A DNA stretch of 64,000 bases from NCBI RefSeq assembly GCF_031179285.1, contig NZ_JAPSHY010000008.1:1-64000 (forward strand), in the 5' to 3' direction. The position numbers and the translations under genes are program-made. This stretch comes from Microbacterium sp. (lineage in GTDB: Bacteria; Actinomycetota; Actinomycetes; Actinomycetales; Microbacteriaceae). Below, piece by piece: positions 53,597 through 63,066 of the stretch (position 1 is the first letter of the stretch; each line of letters begins with the position of its first letter). A model generated the notes under the pieces. The model saw only the letters and a program-made list of their open reading frames with translations. It ran no database searches and was not told where the DNA came from.

Positions 53597-54670
53597 ATGG
53601 GTGTTCGGCTTCGCGTGGTCCTCGATCAGCTCGTGCATGTGGCCGACGCCGATCAGGCAGCGGCGTCCGCCGACCTCACCGTCGGGCTGGTGGCCACGGC
53701 ACCCTCCGGCTGCGGAGTCGATGCGATCGTGCCGTCGGGTGCACCGGTCGCGGTGCCGGGCGTCGGCGAGGTGCGCAGGCTCGGACTCGCCCGACGAGAG
53801 CTTGCAGCATCATGGCAGCTGGGGATCGCTCCGGGTGTCGGCGGCGGTCTCATCCACTCGCCGACCCTGATGGCGCCGCTGGTGCGGCACGACAAGGTGC
53901 ACGATCACGATCAGACCACGGTGACCCTGTGGGATCTGACCGCCTGGGAAGCGCCTCAGGCGATGTCGAAAGCCGCGGTCGGCTGGCATCGCGGGATGCT
54001 GCGCCGGGCCGTCAAGCACGCCGATGCCGTGGTCGTCCCCTCGCATGCTTTCGCCGACCGGCTGAAGGACTTCGCCAAGCTGGGGGAGCGGGTGCGTGTG
54101 ATCTCCGGAGCGCCGCCCTCCGGCTTCGCGGTTCCGCTCGATGCGGCGGCCCGGCGCGCCGCGCTGTCGCTGCCCGAGAAGTACATCGTCCTCGTCGGTA
54201 CCCCTGACACGCTGGCGGAGGGCTTCCGCGGAGTGGCGGCAGCGGGCACGGATGCCGTGGTCCTCGACGCGCCGGAGGGATCGGAGCCGCGGGTCGCGGA
54301 GATCGCCTCGGCGGCCGGGCTCGCCGAGCACCGGGCGCATGTGCGCGGTTCGCTGTCTCCGGACGATCGCGCCGCGGTGCTCGCAGGAGCGTCTGCGTTC
54401 GTGTCGACGAGTCCGTTTGCGGCGTGGCCGTGGCGAGCGCTCGAGGCGATGGCGCTCGGCGTTCCGCTCGTCGCGGTCGACAGCGGAGTGCACCGCGACA
54501 TCATCGCCGAGGGCGGGATGCTGGTCGCGCCGGGTGACCTCCCCGAAGCAATCGCACACGCCGTCGGCGACGGGGCGAAGCGGCTGCGCGTGCTGGGACC
54601 GGATCGCGCGAAGGCGTTCTCGTGGGCCGGGGCGGCCGAGCGGGTGTGGGCACTGCACGCCGAGTTGTGA
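53597..54670 (+). CDS. Family 1 glycosyltransferase (GT4-like)
   Basis: A 357-residue GT-B glycosyltransferase. The N-terminal acceptor domain includes GVGGGLIHSPTLMAPLVRHD, TVTLWDLTAWEAP and HADAVVVPSHAFADRLKDF. The C-terminal donor domain includes KYIVLVGTPDTLAEGF and the EX7E-type region PWRALEAMALGVPLVAVDSG. All blocks typical of GT4 enzymes are present. Cytosolic or peripheral. It ends one base before the convergent ABC ATPase gene. Sugar donor unknown. Confidence 0.88.
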   Translation: MGVRLRVVLDQLVHVADADQAAASADLTVGLVATAPSGCGVDAIVPSGAPVAVPGVGEVRRLGLARRELAASWQLGIAPGVGGGLIHSPTLMAPLVRHDKVHDHDQTTVTLWDLTAWEAPQAMSKAAVGWHRGMLRRAVKHADAVVVPSHAFADRLKDFAKLGERVRVISGAPPSGFAVPLDAAARRAALSLPEKYIVLVGTPDTLAEGFRGVAAAGTDAVVLDAPEGSEPRVAEIASAAGLAEHRAHVRGSLSPDDRAAVLAGASAFVSTSPFAAWPWRALEAMALGVPLVAVDSGVHRDIIAEGGMLVAPGDLPEAIAHAVGDGAKRLRVLGPDRAKAFSWAGAAERVWALHAEL

Positions 54671-54671
54671 A

Positions 54672-55415
54672 CTATGCCCGCATCGTCTCCACGGCGTCCT
54701 TGCTGGCGCCATCGAAGCGGACCTTGCCCTTCTGCAGCAGAATCCCGCGCTCGCAGAGGTCGGAGACCATGTTGAGGTCGTGACTCACGACCACCAAGGT
54801 CTTGCCTTGGCTGTGCATCTCGCGCACGCGGGCGATGCACTTCTTCTGGAACGGCTCGTCCCCGACGGAAAGGATCTCGTCGATCAACAGGATGTCCATC
54901 TCGGTGTGAATCGCGACGGAGAAAGCCAGGCGCAGGAACATCCCAGACGAATAGTGCTTGACCTCGGTGTCTATGAACTGCTCGATCTCGCTGAAGGCGA
55001 CGATTTCCTCGTACCGCGCCTCGGTCTCCTTCCTGCTCATGCCGAGGATCGCAGCGTTGAGGAAGATGTTCTCGCGACCCGATAGGTCCGGGTGGAAGCC
55101 CGCCCCGACCTCGATCAGGCCGGCGACGCGCCCTCGAGTGAGGACGGATCCCGAGTCCGGAGTCAGCACGCCTGAGATCAACTTCAACATCGTCGACTTG
55201 CCCGAGCCGTTGAATCCGAGCAGAGCCACAGATTCGCCCGCGCCGATCTCGAATGACACTCCGTCCAGAGCATGGAAATCGGTCGTGAGCGGCTTGCGGC
55301 GGATCGCCGCGAGTGCCGTCTCCTTGATGGAGTGCGTGTGCCGAAGCTTGAAGCTCTTGTGCACATCGTCGACGAGGATCCGCGGCAGCTCCGCGGGATT
55401 AGAGGTCTTGGGCAA
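54672..55415 (-). CDS. Polysaccharide/teichoic-acid ABC exporter ATPase
   Basis: A 247-residue nucleotide-binding subunit of the TagH/Wzt/RfbE type. Motifs: VDDVHKSFKLRHTHSIKETA, Walker A LLGFNGSGKSTML, LSGRENIFLNAAILGMSRKE, signature KHYSSGMFLRLAFSV, Walker B ILLIDEILSVGDEPFQ and H-loop VVVSHDLNM. It lacks a long C-terminal carbohydrate-binding domain, as in TagH-like short forms. It powers export of the lipid-linked polymer with the adjacent permease, which it overlaps by 17 bases. Confidence 0.92.
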   Translation of the reverse strand: MPKTSNPAELPRILVDDVHKSFKLRHTHSIKETALAAIRRKPLTTDFHALDGVSFEIGAGESVALLGFNGSGKSTMLKLISGVLTPDSGSVLTRGRVAGLIEVGAGFHPDLSGRENIFLNAAILGMSRKETEARYEEIVAFSEIEQFIDTEVKHYSSGMFLRLAFSVAIHTEMDILLIDEILSVGDEPFQKKCIARVREMHSQGKTLVVVSHDLNMVSDLCERGILLQKGKVRFDGASKDAVETMRA

Positions 55416-56322
55416 AGCGACCCTCCAGGCGGCGGAAGACGAGCTGGCCGATGACCAGCGCGATGAGTGATGTCAGGAGAGCAATGAGGCCGTACGTCCA
55501 GATATCAGGCAGGACAGTCGCGTCGTGTGGGCCGAGTGGAAACCAGATGCCGTAGTGGAATAGCTCGACGGCCGCTGTGATCGGGTTGAGCCGGTAGAGA
55601 ACGAAAAGCCACTCCGGCACCGCATTCGCGACCTGAGTCCACTCGTACATCACCGGCGACGCCCAGATGGCGACCATCACGATGATCTCGACGAAGCTCT
55701 GCGCGTCGCGGAAGGTCACGTTGATCGAGCCGAAGAACAATCCGAGGCCGCTGGCGAGGACGGCGACGATCAGCAGTGCCAGGAAGATCGCCCCCAGGGA
55801 GAGCAGGCTCGGAATCCAGCCGAAGAGCAATGCGATCACGACGACGACAATGATCTGCGGAACTGTGTTCACCGCCGCGATGAGCATGCTCGCCACCGGG
55901 AACATCTCGCGGGGGAGATAGATCTTCTTGATCAGCGCGGCGTTGTCGACGAGCGATCGGGTTCCGTTCGAGAACGCCTCGTTGAAGAACGTGACGACGG
56001 TGATGCCGGCGAGCAGGTACAGCGGAAAGAAATCGACGCGGGCGTTCATACCGAGGAACACACCGATGGCGACGTAGAACACAACGAACTGAACGAGTGG
56101 CTTCACATAGGACCAAAGCCAGCCGAAGATCGAACCGCGGTAGCGGATCTGCACTTCTTTGCGAACGATCAGCGAAAGGAGATGTCGTTGGCGGAAGACC
56201 TCGAGCAGTCCCCGGTTGCCGCCGGGCGTCGACATCCTCTGGTCGCTGAGCGTGCGAGCCTGTTGCACCGCGAACCGCCTTCCGTACACGCGCACCTTCT
56301 CGCGCGCACCGTCAGCAATCAT
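55399..56322 (-). CDS. Polysaccharide/teichoic-acid ABC exporter permease
   Basis: A 307-residue ABC-2 type permease of the TagG/Wzm family with six predicted transmembrane helices. Signature regions: LIVRKEVQIRYRGSIFGWLW, LVQFVVFYVAIGVFLGMNAR, DNAALIKKIYLPREMFPVAS, FFGSINVTFRDAQSFVEIIV and the closing VIGQLVFRRLEGRFAQDL. It forms the channel for lipid-linked polymer. Start at ATG 56322, as VRVYGRRFAVQQ matches the family N-terminus; ATG 56235 is possible. It is divergent from the next GT gene across 140 bases that contain a candidate -10 (TAAGAT, 56412-56417). Confidence 0.92.
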   Translation of the reverse strand: MIADGAREKVRVYGRRFAVQQARTLSDQRMSTPGGNRGLLEVFRQRHLLSLIVRKEVQIRYRGSIFGWLWSYVKPLVQFVVFYVAIGVFLGMNARVDFFPLYLLAGITVVTFFNEAFSNGTRSLVDNAALIKKIYLPREMFPVASMLIAAVNTVPQIIVVVVIALLFGWIPSLLSLGAIFLALLIVAVLASGLGLFFGSINVTFRDAQSFVEIIVMVAIWASPVMYEWTQVANAVPEWLFVLYRLNPITAAVELFHYGIWFPLGPHDATVLPDIWTYGLIALLTSLIALVIGQLVFRRLEGRFAQDL

Positions 56323-56462
56323 ACGAGGTTGGCCGCTGAGCGCCTTGACATCGGCTGTGGGCCGTGAGCCGAGGCACAGCGGCGGCCCAGAGTTCCAGAT
56401 GGTTGCGCTGATAAGATCGCGGACGTTCTCGTGCGTTCCTCGATCGAAAGCGTCTTCTGTCT

Positions 56463-58148
56463 GTGACTGTTCTCCAAGCCCTCGATCAGCCTGCGCTCTT
56501 CCGGTTCGGCGACCCCGGCACCGGAGCTGAACTCTCGGTTCGCGAACGACGCCTGCTGGTCGGAGCGCTGAATTTCCACGCCCTCATGGCGCCGGGGCGC
56601 TCGCTCCGGATTCACCGGTATGTCGGCTCCGTCGAGACTCTCCCGCGTCTGACGGACGACACGACGTTCAGTGGATACTCCCGCAACAACCGCACGCGGC
56701 TCGAGACTTTCGACATCGTGAGCGTCGTGGATCCGGAGGAGCGGAGCACGGCACCCAGCGAGGAGGAATCTGCTGCGCTCGCGGCTCTCTCCAGCCGGCA
56801 CATTCACGTGTCCGCGGACGAGGTGCTGAGCGCTGACCCCTACCGGCCACCCCGCCGTGATCTCGTCGGAGTCGTCGCCCGCTGGGTCAAGTCCCATGCA
56901 CCTCTTCTCTACGATGACGCGCGCGATCTCAGCCTGCTGCGCTATCGACGGAAGCTGCGACGCCCCATCGAGCCGCGCCGGTATGTCGAGGAGTTCCGTC
57001 CGGGCGGTCTGCACGAGGACGACGTTCTCATCCCTGCTGCAACGGCACCAGAAGGCGCGCAGCGCGCCGTGATCATCGGCTTGCACTGGTTCGAGCTCGG
57101 AGGAGCCGAGCTCTGGGCGTTCGAGACGGTGCGGCTCGTCCGCGAGGCCGGTTTCCTGCCCATCGTGCTGACCAATCGGGATTCGCATCAGCCGTGGGTC
57201 GCCCGACCGGAACTGGATGGCGCGCTCCTCATCCCGTTCTCGGAGCCGACGGTCGAGTCGCAGACTCCCGGGATCGAGCCACTGCTCCGCGCGCTGTTGA
57301 GAACCTTCGACGTGCGCGGCGTCGTGATCCATCACAACCAGTGGCTGTACGATCGCGTGGCCTGGATCGCGGCGTCGCGACCCGGCATTCCGATCGTCGA
57401 CAGCACCCACATCGTCGAGCTCGCGGGCGGTGGTTACCCGCTCAGCAGTGCCATCGCGGCACGTTCGATCACGAAGCACCATGTGATCTCCCCGAGCCTG
57501 GCGCGCTGGATGACCGACGTCCAGAAGATTCCCGCCGACCGGGTCGTGATGGCGCCGCTGGGTGGTCTCACGGTGAAGCCGAAGGACGCCGAGTTCAAGA
57601 AGCGGCGGCCCGATGAATCGTTCACCGTCGCATTTGTCGGTCGAATGGCGCGACAGAAGGCGCCCGAGGTGTTCGTCGACATGGCGCGGCGATTGAAGCG
57701 GCAGGGACACACCTTCCGCTTCGTCCTGCACGGTGATGGCGAACTCTCGTCCTGGGTGAGCGACATCATGACGGCCGAAGGCGTGGATGACATCATCGAG
57801 CGGCGGAGCTCCGCCGTTCCCGTCTCTCAGACACTTGACGAGGCGGACGTTCTCGTGGTCGCCTCGCACAACGAGGGTCTGACGCTCACGACCCTCGAAG
57901 CCATCGCCCATGGGGTTCCGGTCATCTCGACGAACGTCGGGGCGCAGGGAGACATCATTCCGTCGAGCGCGCTGGTTCCGCGATATGCACGTCTCGCCTC
58001 TCGGCGGCTCGCTGATCTCCTCGTGCCTCTCGCGGCTGATGAGTCAGCCCGTGAAAAACTGTGGCGAGCAGAGCGCAAGGCAGAGAAGAGGCTGCTTTCG
58101 CAGCCGTCCGCGAGTACCTGGTTCAAAGAAGAGGTGAGCTCGTGGTGA
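56463..58148 (+). CDS. Large family 1 glycosyltransferase
   Basis: A 561-residue protein. The first 190 or so residues are an N-terminal module I do not recognise (LVGALNFHALMAPGRSLRIH, RYRRKLRRPIEPRRYVEEF). A GT4-like GT-B domain follows: IIGLHWFELGGAELWAFETV, VIHHNQWLYDRVAWIAASRP, KHHVISPSLARWM, FTVAFVGRMARQKAPEVFVD and LVVASHNEGLTLTTLEAIAH. Probably adds a sugar to the exported polymer or its linkage unit. GTG start; the likely promoter TAAGAT gives a leader of about 39 bases. The stop overlaps the next gene by GTGA, the first of three tight couplings. Confidence 0.87.
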   Translation: MTVLQALDQPALFRFGDPGTGAELSVRERRLLVGALNFHALMAPGRSLRIHRYVGSVETLPRLTDDTTFSGYSRNNRTRLETFDIVSVVDPEERSTAPSEEESAALAALSSRHIHVSADEVLSADPYRPPRRDLVGVVARWVKSHAPLLYDDARDLSLLRYRRKLRRPIEPRRYVEEFRPGGLHEDDVLIPAATAPEGAQRAVIIGLHWFELGGAELWAFETVRLVREAGFLPIVLTNRDSHQPWVARPELDGALLIPFSEPTVESQTPGIEPLLRALLRTFDVRGVVIHHNQWLYDRVAWIAASRPGIPIVDSTHIVELAGGGYPLSSAIAARSITKHHVISPSLARWMTDVQKIPADRVVMAPLGGLTVKPKDAEFKKRRPDESFTVAFVGRMARQKAPEVFVDMARRLKRQGHTFRFVLHGDGELSSWVSDIMTAEGVDDIIERRSSAVPVSQTLDEADVLVVASHNEGLTLTTLEAIAHGVPVISTNVGAQGDIIPSSALVPRYARLASRRLADLLVPLAADESAREKLWRAERKAEKRLLSQPSASTWFKEEVSSW

Positions 58149-59044
58149 GCGTTGCTGGAGTCGTCGTCACATTCAACCGACTCGAGAAGCTGAAGACGGT
58201 CATCTCCTCGATCGAAGCGCAGACGCATCCCGTCGAGACCCTGTTCGTTATCGACAACGCTTCCACCGACGGGACCGCCGAGTATCTGGCCTCACTCGAG
58301 ACGTCCGTCCCCCTCGAGGTGGTGACGATGGCCGCGAACTCCGGGGGAGCGGGCGGCTTCTCGGAGGGGATGCTGCGCGGTTATGCATCCGGAGCGGATC
58401 ACGTTTGGATCATGGACGACGACTGCTATCCGAAGCCAGATGCGCTCGCTTCGCTCGTCGCCGGGTTCGACGCAGCTGTCAAAGAACTCGGCGGGGACGT
58501 GCCGTTCGCTTGTTCGGTCGTCGAGTTCACCGATGGCAGTATCTGCGAGATGAACAACCCCGTTACGACCTGGGACTGGGGGCGTCTGCTGGTCAAGGGC
58601 CAGAACAACGTCATGGTGACCGCGTGCTCGTTCGTCTCCGTGCTGATTCCCCGGTGGGCGATCGCCGAGTACGGCCTGCCCTACTCGGAGTACTTCATCT
58701 GGTTCGACGATCGCGAATACACACTGCGTCTGACCCGACGTTGCCCTGGCGTTCAAGTTCTCGACAGCGTTGTCGTGCATGACATGGGTGACAACCGTGG
58801 CGTGAACTTCGCGATGGTGGATCGTAAGAGCCTGTGGAAGTTCTCGTACGGAGTGCGCAATGAAGCCTCCTGGCAGTTGCACCACCGGGGACTGCTGTAC
58901 TTCCTCGAGTTCGGAGCGCGGCTATTCGTCAGTCTGCACCGTGGACGGGTGCCGTTCGGCCTACGCGCGAAGCTGCTGGGGAAATGGTTCCGCGGCATCA
59001 CGTTCAACCCGAAGGTTGCGTACCCGGAAACCTCGGACGCATGA
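58145..59044 (+). CDS. Family 2 glycosyltransferase (GlfT-like)
   Basis: A 299-residue GT-A glycosyltransferase resembling galactofuranosyl- or rhamnosyl-transferases. Motifs: GVVVTFNRLEKLKTVISSIE, VIDNASTDGTAEYL, NSGGAGGFSEGMLRGY, the metal-binding DDD in VWIMDDDCYPKPDAL and the acidic FIWFDDREYTLRLTRR. No transmembrane segments. GTG 58145 overlaps the previous stop; upstream in-frame codons are antisense or other-frame. Its stop overlaps the DUF6541 start by ATGA. Confidence 0.9.
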   Translation: MSVAGVVVTFNRLEKLKTVISSIEAQTHPVETLFVIDNASTDGTAEYLASLETSVPLEVVTMAANSGGAGGFSEGMLRGYASGADHVWIMDDDCYPKPDALASLVAGFDAAVKELGGDVPFACSVVEFTDGSICEMNNPVTTWDWGRLLVKGQNNVMVTACSFVSVLIPRWAIAEYGLPYSEYFIWFDDREYTLRLTRRCPGVQVLDSVVVHDMGDNRGVNFAMVDRKSLWKFSYGVRNEASWQLHHRGLLYFLEFGARLFVSLHRGRVPFGLRAKLLGKWFRGITFNPKVAYPETSDA

Positions 59045-60987
59045 ATTGGTTCGGAGCCATCCCGGCGTTTGTCGTGGCCGCGCTCATCCTCGTCCTGCCG
59101 GGGATGACCGTAGCGCTGCTGCTGCGTCAACGCGGAATGCGATTGTTCGGGGTCGCTCCCGCGATCAGCGTTTCCCTCATCGCGGTGTCAGCGCTGGCAG
59201 CACCGATTTTCGGGCTTCGGTGGACCCCCTTCCCGCTTGCTGTTCTCTTGGTTGTCGCTGCCGTGGCGGCCGCGATGTGGTCACGTTACATGAGTTCGGG
59301 GGCGCGCACACCGCGCACTCGAACCGCACCGATCGACTGGTCTCTCGTTATTGCGCTCGCCGTCCCGGCGCTGGTGATCGGGTTCGTGCTGCTCAAGAGC
59401 TTCGGCGACCCCGAGTTCATCTCACAGCGCTACGATAACTTCTTCCATCTCAACGGTGTGCAGTATGTCTTAGACACGGGCAATGCTTCGCCGCTCTGGC
59501 TGGGAAGCATGACATCGCAGGAAGGCGTCCCGTTCTACCCCTCGGCGTGGCATGCGCTCGTGGCGCTCGTGGTTCAGGTTTCCGGGGTCTCGATAGCGTC
59601 TGCGGTGAACGCCACGATCGTAGTCGTCGCCGCAGTGGTCTGGCCGCTTGCCGCCGTCATGTTGGCGCGTACGCTGTTGGGACGTGGCCGCGTGGTCACC
59701 GTAGCCGCAGGCTGCTTGTCCGCTTCTTTCCCTGCCTTCCCGTACCTGCCGCTTCACTACGGAGTGCTCTACCCGCTTTTTCTGGGGCTTGCCATAGCCC
59801 CGGTCGCGATCGCACTCGTCTGGTCGTTGCTTCGTCCCACCGGGGCGCCGCGCAGAGTAGACACAGGACTGTTACTCGTTCTGGTGATCCCTGGTCTCGC
59901 CGTGTCGCACCCGGGAGCCCTCATGGCGCTTGTGGCGCTGACACTGCCGTTCGTACTGGGTGCCCTCGCGCATCGGCTACACCATTCGGAAGGCGTCAGA
60001 GGGCGGATCGTGGTGGCTCTGGCTACCGGGGGTTACCTCGGAGCTGGGTTGATACTGCTCACTGTCGTTAGGCCACCCGCCAGCCAAATATACTGGCCCG
60101 TCATCGAGACAGTGCCTCATGCGATCGGCGAGGTGGTGACGTCGGCGGTGTATCAGTACCCCGCGTCGTATGCGCTAGGCGTGGCACTCGTCGCTGGCGC
60201 GTACAGCGTCGTCAAGCGCGGAGGGTACACGCGATGGGGCATACTCGGGATGGCAGTCGTTGGATCGGTGCTGTACGTGGTTGTTGCGTCGTCGCCGTAC
60301 GAGATCTTGCGGTTCTGGCTAACCGCTCCGTGGTATAACAACGCACCTCGACTCGCGTCGATCTGGGTGATCGCGGTACTTCCGCTCGGTGCCCTCGGGG
60401 TCTCCACGATCACGTCGTGGCTGCTCCGGCGCCCTCTCCTCGCGGCTGTTCGGCGGGGGGCGGAGCGTGCTCCTGCGGTAGTCGCACTATTGCTTGCGGT
60501 AGTTTTGGTGCTCCTCACGCAGACGTCGGCGATGCGGCAGGCTGCAGCCGATATCGAGTTCACCTACAAACTGAGGTCTGACGGGCCCATCCTCTCTGTC
60601 GACGAGCGCGAGCTGATTGACGACCTGCCCGATCTGGTTCCCGAGGGCGCGGTGATCGCCGGGGACCCGTGGACCGGGGCGTCGTTCGCGTATGGCCTGA
60701 GCGGCCGCGAGGTGCTGATGCCGCATCTGCTGATGGACTTGACTGACGACGCAGAATTGATCAATACCAGGCTTGCCACGGATGCTGATTCTCCCGCGGT
60801 CTGCCGTGCGCTGGAAGAGACACGAGTACGGTACGTGCTCGACTTCAGCGCCGACGGCGATTTCCAGGAGAACCCCGATGACTACTCGGGCTTGGAGGAC
60901 CTTGACGACTCGCCCTACGTCAAGCTCGTAGAGTCTCGCGGTGAAGCGAAGCTGTTTGAGATAACGTCCTGCAGAGGAGCAGAGTGA
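59041..60987 (+). CDS. DUF6541 polytopic membrane protein
   Basis: A 648-residue membrane protein of the DUF6541 type with about 13 hydrophobic helices and an extracytoplasmic C-terminal domain of about 150 residues. Family features: NWFGAIPAFVVAALILVLPG at the start, SQRYDNFFHLNGVQYVLDTG (the DxxxH loop of GT-C-like enzymes), YPSAWHALVALVVQVSGVS, LPLHYGVLYPLFLGLAIAPV and SPYEILRFWLTAPWYNNAPR. The loop suggests a GT-C glycosyltransferase that decorates lipid-linked glycan outside the membrane; this is inference. It uses rare TTA codons (59470 and about 59870). Coupled by short overlaps on both sides. Confidence 0.87.
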   Translation: MNWFGAIPAFVVAALILVLPGMTVALLLRQRGMRLFGVAPAISVSLIAVSALAAPIFGLRWTPFPLAVLLVVAAVAAAMWSRYMSSGARTPRTRTAPIDWSLVIALAVPALVIGFVLLKSFGDPEFISQRYDNFFHLNGVQYVLDTGNASPLWLGSMTSQEGVPFYPSAWHALVALVVQVSGVSIASAVNATIVVVAAVVWPLAAVMLARTLLGRGRVVTVAAGCLSASFPAFPYLPLHYGVLYPLFLGLAIAPVAIALVWSLLRPTGAPRRVDTGLLLVLVIPGLAVSHPGALMALVALTLPFVLGALAHRLHHSEGVRGRIVVALATGGYLGAGLILLTVVRPPASQIYWPVIETVPHAIGEVVTSAVYQYPASYALGVALVAGAYSVVKRGGYTRWGILGMAVVGSVLYVVVASSPYEILRFWLTAPWYNNAPRLASIWVIAVLPLGALGVSTITSWLLRRPLLAAVRRGAERAPAVVALLLAVVLVLLTQTSAMRQAAADIEFTYKLRSDGPILSVDERELIDDLPDLVPEGAVIAGDPWTGASFAYGLSGREVLMPHLLMDLTDDAELINTRLATDADSPAVCRALEETRVRYVLDFSADGDFQENPDDYSGLEDLDDSPYVKLVESRGEAKLFEITSCRGAE

Positions 60988-61874
60988 CCCATGAGATCTT
61001 CGTCCCGTTCTGGGGCGATCCCGGCCTCTTGTACGAGACGGTCGAGTCAGTTCGCGCCCAGTCAGTCAAGGATTGGTCGCTTGTTGTCATCGATGACTGC
61101 TATCCGGATGAAACGGTGTCGAAGTACTTCGAAGCGCTCGCGGACCCGCGCATCCACTACGTGCGCAACAAGGTTAACCTCGGCATCACCGAGAATTACC
61201 GTGAAGCGATTCGCCGTGCGTCGAGCCCATTCGTCACCATTCTCGGATGCGACGACCTTATGCATCCGAACTACCTCGAAGTCGTCCTTGGAGCTATCGA
61301 GCGAATTCCGGATGCTGACGTGATCCAACCCGGGGTTGTCGTGATCGACCAACACGGGACGGTCCGGACACCGCTGGTGGACCGTGTCAAACGGGGGCTG
61401 CTCGCGCCAAGCTCACGGAGCGGCACGGTCGTGCTTCGCGAGGAGCAGATGGCCACCAGCCTCATTCGAGGGGACTGGTTGTACTGGCCATCACTCACCT
61501 TCCGCACCGCGACACTCAAGCGGATCGATTTTCGCGACGGATTGCCGATTATTCAGGATCTGGCATTGCTCATGGATGTGGCTTTCGACGGCGGATCGCT
61601 CGTCTACGTACCGGAGGTCTCGTTTTCGTACCGACGCCACAGCTCAAGTGCCTCGCAGAAGACCCTTCTAGACGGGCGGCGATTCCGAGACGAGCGCAGG
61701 TATTACCGGCAGGCCGTCTCGCTCGCCAAAGCCCACGGGTGGAATCGCACGGCGCGAACGGCCCGCATACGCCTCATGTCGCGTCTGCATGCCATCACCG
61801 AGCTCCCAGGGGTTCTGAGGCGAGGGAATCGCGCTGGTCTACAATCGACGCTGGCGCACATCTTCGCTCTGTGA
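60984..61874 (+). CDS. Family 2 glycosyltransferase
   Basis: A 296-residue GT-A glycosyltransferase. Motifs: IFVPFWGDPGLLYETVESVR, VVIDDCYPDETVSKYFEAL, the nucleotide-binding YVRNKVNLGITENYREAIRR, TILGCDDLMHPNYLEVVLG (DxD-like) and PIIQDLALLMDVAFDG, ending with a basic helical region. GTG start overlaps the preceding stop. It resembles rhamnosyltransferase-type enzymes of O-antigen loci. Base composition is a little lower in GC than genes further left. Confidence 0.88.
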   Translation: MTHEIFVPFWGDPGLLYETVESVRAQSVKDWSLVVIDDCYPDETVSKYFEALADPRIHYVRNKVNLGITENYREAIRRASSPFVTILGCDDLMHPNYLEVVLGAIERIPDADVIQPGVVVIDQHGTVRTPLVDRVKRGLLAPSSRSGTVVLREEQMATSLIRGDWLYWPSLTFRTATLKRIDFRDGLPIIQDLALLMDVAFDGGSLVYVPEVSFSYRRHSSSASQKTLLDGRRFRDERRYYRQAVSLAKAHGWNRTARTARIRLMSRLHAITELPGVLRRGNRAGLQSTLAHIFAL

Positions 61875-61929
61875 GCCGCGCGACCGGCGTGAACGTCTCG
61901 CCGAGCAACGACTTTCTGGAGGCTACCGC

Positions 61930-63066
61930 ATGCCTGAGCACGTGCTGATTACCGGAGGTGCGGGCTTCATCGGCTCACGCCTCGCTGCCCGATTTGCGCA
62001 GGACGGCCACACGGTGACGGCGCTCGATTCGCTCATCCCTCAGGTGCACGGAGACGACCCTCAGCAGACCTCGCCATTGCTTCGATCACTGGACGGCATC
62101 GCGACCGTTATCGAGGGAACAGTGACGTCGGCCGATGATCTGCGTCGCGCGCTCGAAGGAGCGACGGTCGTCGTTCACCTCGCCGCGGAAACGGGTACCG
62201 GCCAGTCGATGTACGAGATCGACCGCTACGTTGAGGCGAACGTCGGAGGGACTGCCAAGCTGCTGGATATCCTCGCCAACGAGGAGAACTCGGTCCGACG
62301 CATCGTCATCGCATCGTCGCGCTCAATCTACGGTGAAGGTGCCTACCGGACGGCCGACGGTCGACTTGTCTACCCGAACCACCGAGCCGACGCGGACATG
62401 GCCGCAGGGGATTTCGATGTCCACCACCCCGGCGAGAGTGCGCTGACCTTAGTGCCGACCGATGAGGATGCGAAGCTGCATCCGTCGAGTGTGTACGGGA
62501 TCACGAAGCACATGCAGGAATCCCTGGTGATGACGGTGGCTCCGACGATCGGCAAGGAGGGCGTGGCGCTCCGGTATCAGAACGTCTACGGGCCAGGCCA
62601 GTCCCTGAAGAACCCGTACACCGGCATCCTTTCGATCTTCTCGACGCTGATCCGTCAGGGCAAGGACATCAACATCTTCGAGGACGGCGAGGAGAGTCGC
62701 GACTTCGTCTACATCGACGACGTGGTCGAGGCCACCTATCTCGCGGCGACGGATGCGCGCGCAGCGGGGGAGACGTTCAACGTCGGTTCCGGCGTCGCCA
62801 CGACGGTGAAGGAAGTCGTGGCGGCGCTGTTCGCCGCCTTCGGTCGCGACGTGCCCACGCGGATCTCGGGCAACTACCGTCTCGGCGACATCAGGCACAA
62901 CGTCGCGGATACCCGCCACCTCGAAGAGGTACTCGGTTTCGTCCCGCGAACCGACTTCCGGGATGGCGTCAGCGCGTTCGTGGAATGGGTCCTGACCGAG
63001 CCGATCGAACAGGACGGGTATCAGCGTTCGCTCGACGAAATGAGCAAGCGGAACCTGCTCAAGTGA
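61930..63066 (+). CDS. NAD-dependent epimerase/dehydratase
   Basis: A 378-residue extended short-chain dehydrogenase acting on nucleotide sugars. The NAD-binding motif is LITGGAGFIGSRLAARF. Catalytic elements are the Ser in VIASSRSIYGEG and YGITK (Y-x3-K) in SSVYGITKHMQE. Substrate-binding blocks are LRYQNVYGPGQSLKNPYTGI, SRDFVYIDDVVEATYL and NVGSGVATTVKEVV. It probably makes an activated sugar for the surrounding transferases. ATG 61930 has GGAGG 7 bases upstream. The stop overlaps the acyltransferase start. Confidence 0.9.
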   Translation: MPEHVLITGGAGFIGSRLAARFAQDGHTVTALDSLIPQVHGDDPQQTSPLLRSLDGIATVIEGTVTSADDLRRALEGATVVVHLAAETGTGQSMYEIDRYVEANVGGTAKLLDILANEENSVRRIVIASSRSIYGEGAYRTADGRLVYPNHRADADMAAGDFDVHHPGESALTLVPTDEDAKLHPSSVYGITKHMQESLVMTVAPTIGKEGVALRYQNVYGPGQSLKNPYTGILSIFSTLIRQGKDINIFEDGEESRDFVYIDDVVEATYLAATDARAAGETFNVGSGVATTVKEVVAALFAAFGRDVPTRISGNYRLGDIRHNVADTRHLEEVLGFVPRTDFRDGVSAFVEWVLTEPIEQDGYQRSLDEMSKRNLLK

